Part shown: in pieces, positions 1-5,322 of the stretch
Layout: each line of letters begins with the position of its first letter
Numbering within the stretch: position 1 is the stretch's first letter
Source of the DNA: an uncultured Fusobacteriaceae bacterium
Lineage (GTDB): Bacteria; Fusobacteriota; Fusobacteriia; Fusobacteriales; Fusobacteriaceae
DNA length: 5,322 nt
Direction: 5' to 3'
Assembly (NCBI GenBank): GCA_947072715.1
Contig: CAMTJB010000095.1
Span: 1 to 5,322, forward strand
The notes under the pieces: generated by a model
The model's database searches: none
Told to the model about the DNA's origin: nothing
The model's input: only the letters and a program-made list of their open reading frames with translations
Translations under genes and position numbers: made by a program

Positions 1-23
1 GTTGTTTTTATTTCACTTTTTTA

Positions 24-52
24 ATTATACCTATTATTTTAATATTATTCAA
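24..52 (-). promoter_or_regulatory. Possible leftward promoter for a downstream transcription unit
   Basis: On the minus strand TTGAAT (47-52) is followed after exactly 17 nt by a perfect TATAAT (24-29). Transcription would begin near position 17 and leave the window at once. It sits beyond the rnf terminator, so it would serve a separate unit to the left. The surrounding DNA is almost pure A/T, so a chance match is quite possible. Confidence 0.35.
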
Positions 53-95
53 TTTATATTTTGTAAAATATTTCCTATTTTTTTTATTTCAAATT

Positions 96-138
96 AAAAA
101 CCAGTCTTTAGTACTCAATCTAAAAACTGGTTTTTTTT
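96..138. terminator. Intrinsic terminator hairpin after rnfB, possibly bidirectional
   Basis: AAAAACCAGT (96-105) pairs perfectly with ACTGGTTTTT (126-135). After one C/A mismatch the stem continues with TTTA (107-110) against TAAA (121-124), leaving a 10-nt loop. For the rnf transcript the stem ends in five U residues followed by AAUUU, and it lies 26 nt past the rnfB stop. On the plus strand the stem is followed by an unbroken run of eight T (131-138), a stronger tail. The element therefore may also end rightward transcription from a gene to the left of the window. Confidence 0.8.
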
Positions 139-161
139 ATTATTAAATTTTTTTAATATTT

Positions 162-1163
162 TTAATTATTTTGAATTGGTGTTACTATTAAATCAATAGC
201 TTTTGGCTTACAAGCTTGATAGCATAATTTACACCCAATACATTTTTCTGTGTCTACAACATGTTTCTCTCTTAAAGCACCTGTTATAGCAGTAACTGGA
301 CATACTTTTGCACACATTGTACAACCTACACACTTATCATTAATAGAAGCTTTTACAGTTTCTGTTATTTTTGATTCAATTGCTTTAGTTGGACATTTAA
401 CTACACAAAGTCCACACTCAACACATAGATTTGCATCTATTTTAGCTAAGTTATTAGTTACTTTTATTGCATTTACTGGACATGCCTTTTCACACATTCC
501 ACAAGCTATACATGCTACTTTACAAGCTTTTTTAGCTGCAGGTCCTTTTTCTAATGAAGAACATTTTACTGTTACTCTTTTCTTTTGAGGTAACATAGCT
601 AAAACTTTCTTAGGACACTGTGATACACATTTACCACAAGATACACATTTAACTTCATCTATTACTACAAGACCATTCTCATCTACTGTTATAGCATTTA
701 CTGGACATACAACAGCACAATCTCCTTTACCTATACATGAATAGTTACAGCTTTTGTCTCCTCCTGAATAAAGAGCAAAAGAAGCACATGTAGTTAAAGA
801 ACCATCGTATTCGTATTTTTTTGTAGTATTTGAACAAGTTCCATTGCAAAGAAGTTTAGCAACGTTTTTATTTTCTGAAACTGTTGCAGATACTCCCATA
901 ATTTCTCCTATTTGTTTAACTACTGCTGCTCCACCTGGAGCACAAGATGTTATCTCTGCACCATTTAAAGCTATAGCTTCAGCGTATCCTCCACATCCTG
1001 GAAAACCACAAGCACCACAGTTTACACCTGGTAAAACTCCTAGTATTGCCTCTACTTTTGGATCAACTTCTACTTCGAACTTTTTTGAGGCAAAAGCTAG
1101 AAATAGTCCCATTACAAGTCCTGTTACCCCTAACAATAAAGCAGGTATCAATATTCCGTTCAT
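162..1163 (-). CDS. rnfB: Rnf complex subunit RnfB, multi-cluster ferredoxin-like protein
   Basis: RnfB is the subunit thought to receive electrons from soluble ferredoxin and feed them into the complex. The 333-residue product has an N-terminal membrane anchor (about 4-25). The RnfB-type [4Fe-4S] domain follows, with ligands C49, C52, C57 and C74 in NCGACGFPGCGG. Next comes a cysteine-containing linker (C106, C110, C126), then three bacterial two-cluster ferredoxin modules in a row. The first has C139/C143/C149/C153 and C173/C176/C179/C183. The second has C218/C221/C224/C228 and C247/C250/C253/C257. The third has C278/C281/C284/C288 and C308/C311/C314/C318. That makes seven candidate [4Fe-4S] sites. 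Proteobacterial RnfB/RsxB is about 190 residues with a single module; long forms are known in acetogens and other anaerobes. The first motif of module one is spaced CX3CX5CX3C, unlike the others, and the last cysteine is followed by Lys-Pro instead of Pro. The ATG has an AGGAGAGGA site upstream. It is the last gene of the operon, and a hairpin follows 26 nt past its stop. Confidence 0.97.
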   Translation of the reverse strand: MNGILIPALLLGVTGLVMGLFLAFASKKFEVEVDPKVEAILGVLPGVNCGACGFPGCGGYAEAIALNGAEITSCAPGGAAVVKQIGEIMGVSATVSENKNVAKLLCNGTCSNTTKKYEYDGSLTTCASFALYSGGDKSCNYSCIGKGDCAVVCPVNAITVDENGLVVIDEVKCVSCGKCVSQCPKKVLAMLPQKKRVTVKCSSLEKGPAAKKACKVACIACGMCEKACPVNAIKVTNNLAKIDANLCVECGLCVVKCPTKAIESKITETVKASINDKCVGCTMCAKVCPVTAITGALREKHVVDTEKCIGCKLCYQACKPKAIDLIVTPIQNN

Positions 1164-1181
1164 ATTCTAATCCTCTCCTCT

Positions 1182-1766
1182 TTATATTTTCATTCCGCTG
1201 AATCCCATAAATGCCATTGCCAGTAATCCTGCAGATATAAATGCAATTGGAATACCTTTAAATGGTGCTGGAATAGCTGAATACTCTAATCTTTCTCTTA
1301 TTCCTGCTAATAGAACTAGAGCTAAAGTAAATCCTACTGGAACAAAAAATCCAGTTACAACAGTTTCAATAAATGATAACTTTTGTTGAATATTTAAAAT
1401 AGCAACCCCTAGTACACAACAGTTTGTTGTTATAAGTGGTAAGAATACTCCTAATGCTTTATATAATCCAGGTGATGTCTTTTGTATTGCCATCTCAACA
1501 AACTGAACTAATGAAGCTATTATAAGTATAAAAGATATTGTTTGTAAGTATCCTAATCCTAATGGATCTAATACATAGTAATAAAATACCCAAGTTACTG
1601 CAGATGCAAGTGTTATAACGAATGTAACTGCCATTCCCATTCCTATTGAAGAATCAACTTTTTTAGAAACTCCCATGAAAGGACAAATTCCTAAGAATTT
1701 TGAGAATACGAAGTTATTTATAAAAATCGAACCTATAATTATTGAAAATATTTTACCTAAATCCAT
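1182..1766 (-). CDS. rnfA: Rnf complex subunit RnfA, integral membrane protein
   Basis: RnfA (homologous to NqrE) is the partner and paralogue of RnfE, a six-helix membrane protein of inverted topology contributing the other half of the intramembrane iron-sulfur site. The 194-residue product is of normal family length. It begins with INNFVFSKFLGICPFMGVSK (16-35), which contains C28, and carries TTNCCVLGVAILN (113-125) with C116 and C117; one of this pair should be the ligand matching C110 of RnfE. Also typical are PLGLGYLQTI (68-77), FFVPVGFTLALVL (140-152) and the C-terminal PIAFISAGLLAMAFMGFSG (173-191). The ATG start is backed by the clearest ribosome site in the window, GGAGGG about 9 nt upstream, placed inside the last codons of rnfE. 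It starts 2 nt after the rnfE stop, and rnfB follows after 18 nt. The identification is secure. Confidence 0.97.
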   Translation of the reverse strand: MDLGKIFSIIIGSIFINNFVFSKFLGICPFMGVSKKVDSSIGMGMAVTFVITLASAVTWVFYYYVLDPLGLGYLQTISFILIIASLVQFVEMAIQKTSPGLYKALGVFLPLITTNCCVLGVAILNIQQKLSFIETVVTGFFVPVGFTLALVLLAGIRERLEYSAIPAPFKGIPIAFISAGLLAMAFMGFSGMKI

Positions 1767-1768
1767 AA

Positions 1769-2380
1769 TTAGTTACCCTCCTTAGCTTTTTTGGCTTTTA
1801 AATAATTTTGAGTAGCAATTATGAATCCGATTGTTATAAATGCTCCTGGTGCTAATATAAATATTAATGCTGGTGTAAATGCTACGGGCATTACAGCTAC
1901 ATCAAATATAGAACCATTTCCTAAAATCTCTCTAATTGAACCTAAAACTGTTAAAGCTAATGTAAATCCAAGACCTGATCCTAAACCATCACAAATAGAA
2001 GGTAAAACTTCATTTTTAGAAGCAAAACTTTCTGCTCTTCCAAGAACTATACAGTTAACAACTATAAGAGGTATAAATAACCCTAAAACTGCATATATTT
2101 CTGGTAAATAAGCTTTCATGAACATCTCAACTATTGTAACAAGAGTTGCTATTATCATTATAAAAGCTGGTATTCTAACTTTATCTGGAATTATGCTTTT
2201 TACAGCTGAAATTAATAAGTTTGAAAAAACTAAAACTGCTGTTGTTGCAAGTCCCATTGCCATTCCATTTATTGCTGAAGTTGATGTTCCTAATGTTGGA
2301 CATAGTCCAAGTAATAGAACGAATACTGGATTTTCTTTTATTAACCCTCTAGTTAATATCTCTTTATATCCTTTTGACAC
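1769..2380 (-). CDS. rnfE: Rnf complex subunit RnfE, integral membrane protein
   Basis: RnfE (homologous to NqrD) is a six-helix membrane protein that pairs with its paralogue RnfA in inverted orientation. In the Nqr/Rnf family the pair holds an iron-sulfur cluster inside the membrane that relays electrons between the two sides. The 203-residue product has the N-terminal family signature KENPVFVLLLGLCPTLGTS (15-33), with C27, and the matching second-half signature VVNCIVLGRAE (107-117), with C110; these are the expected cluster ligands. GLGFTLAL (136-143) and SIREILGNG (148-156) are also typical. Hydrophobic segments lie near 17-31, 40-60, 71-90, 95-115, 134-150 and 165-190, with a short Lys-rich tail. 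The start is GTG, supported by AGAGGTG 8 nt upstream, and translation begins 2 nt after the rnfG stop. The next gene, rnfA, starts 2 nt after its TAA, so the three genes are probably translationally coupled. The identification is secure. Confidence 0.96.
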   Translation of the reverse strand: MSKGYKEILTRGLIKENPVFVLLLGLCPTLGTSTSAINGMAMGLATTAVLVFSNLLISAVKSIIPDKVRIPAFIMIIATLVTIVEMFMKAYLPEIYAVLGLFIPLIVVNCIVLGRAESFASKNEVLPSICDGLGSGLGFTLALTVLGSIREILGNGSIFDVAVMPVAFTPALIFILAPGAFITIGFIIATQNYLKAKKAKEGN

Positions 2381-2382
2381 TT

Positions 2383-2916
2383 CTACTTCACCTCTTTTTC
2401 AAATGCTGCTAGAACTCTCATTATCCCATTATAAGTAGACTGTGGAGATATTGTTGCTCCTGCAAAAGCATCTGTTGATTTATTAAATTGATATTGCGAA
2501 TCTCTTCCTATCCATAAATCTTTCCAAGTTTGATTCATAATTTTAGAACCAAGCCCTGGTGTTTCTTGAGAACTAACTATATCAAGTCCTGTAATTCTTC
2601 CATCTTTATCTATACCTAAAACAAAATCAATTGGTCCTGCATATCCATTTTCTGATGCTGATACAACAAATCCAACTAAGTTTCCTGCTTCATCTTTACC
2701 TGGTACAAATTTCATTCCATCAACCTCTTTAGAATCCTCTTCAGAAAAAGATCTAGCTAATGGTAAAACTCTTATTCTAGCTTGCTCTACTACTCTCTTA
2801 GCATTGGCAGCTATTGTTGCAGATGTAAAATCATTTCCAAATGCAAGTATTAAAGCTGATAAAAATGCAATTCCTGTAAGAACTAATCCATAGTGTATAT
2901 AACGATTTCTTTCCAT
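2383..2916 (-). CDS. rnfG: Rnf complex subunit RnfG, FMN-binding protein
   Basis: RnfG (homologous to NqrC) is anchored by one N-terminal membrane helix and displays an FMN-binding domain on the outer face of the membrane, where it passes electrons along the Rnf chain. The 177-residue product has a hydrophobic helix at about residues 10-27. Its FMN-binding domain contains GYAGPID (91-97), a central GIDKDGRITG strand-turn (101-110) and SQETPGLGSKI (116-126). The flavinylation motif DAFAGATISP (149-158) puts the expected FMN-linked threonine at T155; the FAGATITP-like form is normal for this family. The ATG start is the only reasonable one, as the next Met is at residue 68. It has the weakest ribosome site of the operon (a GGTG about 12 nt upstream, inside the end of rnfD) and starts only 5 nt after the rnfD stop, so translational coupling is likely. 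It is followed 2 nt later by rnfE. Confidence 0.95.
   Translation of the reverse strand: MERNRYIHYGLVLTGIAFLSALILAFGNDFTSATIAANAKRVVEQARIRVLPLARSFSEEDSKEVDGMKFVPGKDEAGNLVGFVVSASENGYAGPIDFVLGIDKDGRITGLDIVSSQETPGLGSKIMNQTWKDLWIGRDSQYQFNKSTDAFAGATISPQSTYNGIMRVLAAFEKEVK
2389..2395 (-). promoter_or_regulatory. Ribosome binding site deciding the rnfE GTG start
   Basis: The minus strand reads AGAGGTG inside the last codons of rnfG, 8 nt before the rnfE GTG. No ATG in the rnfE frame lies near it (the next Met is residue 40), so GTG is the natural start. Confidence 0.7.
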
Positions 2917-2921
2917 ATCTA

Positions 2922-3860
2922 TTACTTCACCGCCCCAAATTTTTTAGGCACAATGTATTTATTAATAATTGGTACAACACCATTCATTATTAATATTGCA
3001 TAAGCAGTACCTTCAGGATATCCACCCTTTACTCTAATTACAGAGATTAATACTCCTAATAATATTGCAAATATAACTCTTCCTTTTGATGTTTGAGGAG
3101 ATGTTGTCATATCTGTTGCCATATAGAAAGCTCCTAAGAAAAGCCCTCCTGATAAAATATGCATAATAGGATTTTGTCCCATTGCCATTGTTAATACAAA
3201 TACTGTTACTATCATAAGTACTGGCACTTTCCAGTCTATATGCTTTTTGTATATTAAGTAAGCTCCACCTAATAATATTGCTAAAGCTGAAGTTTCACCT
3301 AAACAACCACCCATATTTCCTATAAAAGCTTGGAAGTAAGAATTAGCTGCTCCGTCTGCTATTAAAGCTTGATCTAGGGGAATGTTTCTTTTCATAGCGT
3401 CAAGAACTGTTGCTCCTGCTTTTCCATCAAAAGCAAATGTTGTTATTGCTACTGGCCAAGATGCTTGAATAAATGCTCTTCCTACTAAAGCTGGATTGAA
3501 GATATTATGTCCTAACCCACCGAATAACATTTTTCCTAAAAGTATTGATACTATTCCACCAATTACTACATAAGTAAGATTCATGTATGGCGGAATAACA
3601 AACGCTAATAATATACCTGTTATTATTGCACTTCCATCAAACACATTATTATCTTGCTTCATTAATTTTTGACATACATACTCAGTTGCTATACATGCTG
3701 CTACTGAAAAAGCTGTTACAGTTATTGCTCTTGTTCCAAATATATATACAGCCATTACAAGTGCTGGTATTAAAGATATTATAACATCATACATTACTTT
3801 ATCTACTGTTTCAGAAGTTCTTATATGTGGAGAAGGCCCCACTCTAAACATATTTACCAC
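2922..3860 (-). CDS. rnfD: Rnf complex subunit RnfD, membrane flavoprotein
   Basis: RnfD is a polytopic inner-membrane subunit homologous to NqrB. It carries a covalently bound FMN and is thought to form part of the ion-transport path. The 312-residue product has SPHIRTSETV (10-19) near the start and about nine or ten hydrophobic segments. It also has the family block GHNIFNPALVGRAF (117-130), the flavinylation-type motif DGKAGAT (145-151, with T151 as the expected phosphoester-linked residue), GGCLGETSA (184-192) and ATDMTTSPQTSKGR (248-261). The start is GTG. A GGAGG site (3871-3875) lies 10 nt upstream of it, while the in-frame ATG at codon 4 (3849-3851) is 19 nt from the same site, so GTG is preferred; the two products differ by only three residues. 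It lies between rnfC (19 nt) and rnfG (5 nt) and ends with tandem in-frame stops, TAA TAG. The identity is secure; the choice of start is less so. Confidence 0.96.
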   Translation of the reverse strand: MVNMFRVGPSPHIRTSETVDKVMYDVIISLIPALVMAVYIFGTRAITVTAFSVAACIATEYVCQKLMKQDNNVFDGSAIITGILLAFVIPPYMNLTYVVIGGIVSILLGKMLFGGLGHNIFNPALVGRAFIQASWPVAITTFAFDGKAGATVLDAMKRNIPLDQALIADGAANSYFQAFIGNMGGCLGETSALAILLGGAYLIYKKHIDWKVPVLMIVTVFVLTMAMGQNPIMHILSGGLFLGAFYMATDMTTSPQTSKGRVIFAILLGVLISVIRVKGGYPEGTAYAILIMNGVVPIINKYIVPKKFGAVK

Positions 3861-3870
3861 TCTATTTCAT

Positions 3871-3875
3871 CCTCC
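3871..3875 (-). promoter_or_regulatory. Ribosome binding site deciding the rnfD GTG start
   Basis: The minus strand reads GGAGG, 10 nt before the GTG at 3858-3860 and 19 nt before the in-frame ATG at 3849-3851. The spacing favours GTG. An out-of-frame ATG-AAA-TAG triplet (3862-3870) lies directly between the site and the GTG and is closer to the site than the real start. Confidence 0.65.
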
Positions 3876-3879
3876 GTTA

Positions 3880-5196
3880 TTATTTTGTCATCATTGCTCT
3901 AACTTTAGCTTTTCCTAATTTAATAGCTTCAGTTAAAGGTCTATTTGCTGGACAGATATACGCACAAGATCCACATTCTATGCAATCCATAATGTCGTAT
4001 TTTTTAAAATCTTCCCATATTTGGAATTCACCTAATCTTGCATACATAATAGGTAATAATCCCATTGGACAGACATCAACACATTTTCCACATCCGATAC
4101 AAGATCTAGCTTTGCATCTATTTGTTTCTTTTGCTGTTAAAGCTAATACTCCTGATGTTCCTTTTATTACTGGTACATCTGGTGTATGTTGTGCCATTCC
4201 CATCATAGGTCCACCCATTACTAGCTTATCTATCTCTTCTAAATTTGCTTGAGCAAAAGTTAAAAGTTCTGATATTGGAGTTCCTATTAATGCAACTATA
4301 TTTTTAGGTTCTTTTATTGCAAGACCTGATACAGTAACAACTTTTTCTACTAAAGGCTTTCCTTCCACTACTGCATTATATATAGCTGCAGCTGTTCCTG
4401 TATTTTGAACTACTACTCCTACATTTAAAGGAAGTTTTCCAGATGGAACCTCTCTATTTAAAGCAGCTTTTATAAGTTGCTTCTCTCCACCTTGTGGATA
4501 CATAGTTTTTAAAACTGCAACTTCAATTCCAGTTGTACCTTTTACAGCTTCATTTAACTTAGATATAGCTTCTTGCTTGTTATCTTCGATTCCAATAACT
4601 GCTCTTTCTACTCCAAGAATATGCATAAGTATTTTTATTCCTTCTATTACAGAATTTGAATTCTCTATTAATAATCTATTGTCTGAATTTAAGTATGGTT
4701 CACACTCTGCACCATTTAAAAGAAGTGTGTCTATTTTTGCATCTGCTGGTGGATTAAGCTTTACATGAGTTGGAAAACTTGCTCCTCCAATACCTACAAT
4801 ACCACACTCTTTAATCTTTGCTAATAACTGCTCTTTTGTAGCTTCTTTCCAATTTTTAATAGTTGCTAAATCACACCATTGATCCTCACCATCTGGCTCT
4901 AAGAATATAGTTTTTACTCTTCCCATTAATGGAAAATCATAATTTTCTATTTTCTTTATAGTTCCACTTGTTGAAGCATGTATAGGTGATACTAAAAAGG
5001 CTTGAGAATCAGCTATTTTCTGACCCTTTAATACTTTCTCCCCTATTGCTACTGTTGGTTCCAGAACTGCTCCTATATGCTGTAATAATGGTATGTACAG
5101 CATTTTAGGCATTGCAAGCCTTTCTGTTGGCTTATTTTCAGTTTGACGCTTGTTGTCAGCTGGATGAACTCCACCTTTAAAACCAAAAATCTTCAT
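3880..5196 (-). CDS. rnfC: Rnf complex subunit RnfC, NADH/FMN-binding Fe-S protein
   Basis: RnfC is the peripheral, cytoplasmic-side subunit that exchanges electrons with NAD+/NADH. It is related to the 51-kDa (NuoF) subunit of complex I. The 438-residue product opens with the family hallmark FKGGVHP (residues 6-12). The nucleotide/flavin region has GIGGASFPTHVKL (135-147), NGAECEPYL (161-169) and YPQGGEKQLI (233-242), followed by an SLBB-like stretch at about 255-310. Two [4Fe-4S] motifs lie near the C-terminus: C366-C369-C372-C376-Pro and C405-C408-C411-C415-Pro. The protein ends soon after the second motif and lacks the long Ala/Lys-rich tail of enterobacterial RsxC; short forms of this size are usual in Clostridia and related anaerobes. 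The ATG start is supported by a purine-rich ribosome site (GGAGAGGTG, 5202-5210) 5 nt upstream, and by the family N-terminus starting right there. It is the first gene of the operon, 19 nt before rnfD. The identification is secure. Confidence 0.97.
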   Translation of the reverse strand: MKIFGFKGGVHPADNKRQTENKPTERLAMPKMLYIPLLQHIGAVLEPTVAIGEKVLKGQKIADSQAFLVSPIHASTSGTIKKIENYDFPLMGRVKTIFLEPDGEDQWCDLATIKNWKEATKEQLLAKIKECGIVGIGGASFPTHVKLNPPADAKIDTLLLNGAECEPYLNSDNRLLIENSNSVIEGIKILMHILGVERAVIGIEDNKQEAISKLNEAVKGTTGIEVAVLKTMYPQGGEKQLIKAALNREVPSGKLPLNVGVVVQNTGTAAAIYNAVVEGKPLVEKVVTVSGLAIKEPKNIVALIGTPISELLTFAQANLEEIDKLVMGGPMMGMAQHTPDVPVIKGTSGVLALTAKETNRCKARSCIGCGKCVDVCPMGLLPIMYARLGEFQIWEDFKKYDIMDCIECGSCAYICPANRPLTEAIKLGKAKVRAMMTK

Positions 5197-5201
5197 TTTT
5201 G

Positions 5202-5210
5202 CACCTCTCC
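5202..5210 (-). promoter_or_regulatory. Ribosome binding site of rnfC
   Basis: The minus strand reads GGAGAGGTG ending 5 nt before the rnfC ATG, within a longer purine-rich stretch. It fixes the rnfC start, since no other in-frame start near it has such a site. Confidence 0.75.
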
Positions 5211-5273
5211 CTCTTAAATCATGTATATTTTATTTTTAAATGACTGCTTAATAATATAAAACTTTTACATTGC

Positions 5274-5303
5274 ATTTTAACACATATTTATTTCTTTAAT
5301 CAA
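5274..5303 (-). promoter_or_regulatory. Candidate rnf operon promoter, extended -10 type
   Basis: On the minus strand a -35-like TTGATT (5298-5303) is separated by 18 nt from a -10-like TAAAAT (5274-5279). The -10 is preceded by TGT (5280-5282), which fits the TGN extended -10 pattern. A/T runs upstream (5304-5320) could help as an UP element. Transcription would start near 5267, leaving a leader of about 70 nt before rnfC. This is the best sigma-70 match between rnfC and the window edge, but chance matches are common in DNA this AT-rich, and a further promoter may lie beyond 5322. Confidence 0.5.
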
Positions 5304-5322
5304 GAATTTTAAATAAAAATAG

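Noticed and set aside
2..97. Open plus-strand frame from the left edge to a TAA at 95-97, a possible C-terminus of a rightward gene
   Set aside because: Its translation is almost only Phe/Ile/Tyr/Asn from A/T runs and looks like non-coding AT-rich DNA. The edge prevents a firm decision.
250..1170. Plus-strand open frames of 112 and 108 residues opposite rnfB
   Set aside because: They are antisense to the cysteine-rich rnfB, recognisable by all its motifs. The frames stay open because of its codon composition and have no ribosome site or family pattern.
1821..2438. Plus-strand open frames of 96 and 106 residues opposite rnfE and the end of rnfG
   Set aside because: They are shadows of conserved membrane-protein genes, with low-complexity composition and no support for translation.
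3980..4768. Plus-strand open frames of 90 and 63 residues opposite rnfC
   Set aside because: They are antisense to conserved RnfC motifs and carry no features of their own.
5197..5270. Riboswitch in the rnfC leader
   Set aside because: The leader is short and A/T-rich, with no recognisable conserved riboswitch core and no terminator-like hairpin before rnfC.
5264..5290. Rex-like or FNR-like operator around GTTAAAATG in the rnf promoter
   Set aside because: Only one half-site resemblance is present and the second half of the palindrome is missing, so no named regulator can be supported.
1..5322. CRISPR arrays, insertion sequences, tRNA or rRNA genes, attachment sites
   Set aside because: I saw no spaced direct repeats, transposase frames, terminal inverted repeats or structured RNA signatures; the operon fills nearly all of the window.

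Overview
The window carries one complete, tightly packed minus-strand operon for the Rnf complex, the membrane-bound ferredoxin:NAD+ oxidoreductase that couples electron transfer to Na+ or H+ transport. Read in the direction of transcription (right to left), the order is rnfC, rnfD, rnfG, rnfE, rnfA, rnfB. All six subunits are full length, with intergenic gaps of only 19, 5, 2, 2 and 18 nt. All other sizeable open frames are antisense shadows of these genes.

The DNA is very AT-rich, with A/T-ending codons throughout. The CDGEAB order and the long, multi-cluster RnfB are typical of anaerobic Clostridia and Fusobacteriota, not of the Proteobacterial ABCDGE type. The overall protein style makes a fusobacterium (Fusobacterium/Cetobacterium/Ilyobacter-like) my first guess and a clostridium my second. 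This is inference from composition and gene order, not from a database match.

Layout: 5197-5322 is the leader and promoter region, with an extended -10 promoter candidate at 5274-5303 that would give a leader of about 70 nt. 162-5196 is the operon. 96-138 is a hairpin with a T-run just after rnfB, a probable terminator that could work in both directions. 1-95 is AT-only-looking intergenic DNA with no credible gene and a possible leftward promoter at 24-52.

How the parts work together, from family knowledge: ferredoxin gives electrons to the Fe-S chain of RnfB. These pass through the intramembrane cluster held by RnfA/RnfE to the covalent FMN groups of RnfG and RnfD, then to RnfC, which reduces NAD+. 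The redox steps drive ion pumping across the membrane. The reverse flow makes reduced ferredoxin from NADH. The window shows all ligands expected for this path: two [4Fe-4S] motifs in RnfC, an FMN-threonine motif in each of RnfD and RnfG, conserved cysteines in RnfA and RnfE, and seven cluster motifs in RnfB. No apbE flavin transferase gene is present here. I see no previously undescribed system; the points worth a second look concern start codons, the leader, the ends of the operon and the cluster-rich RnfB.
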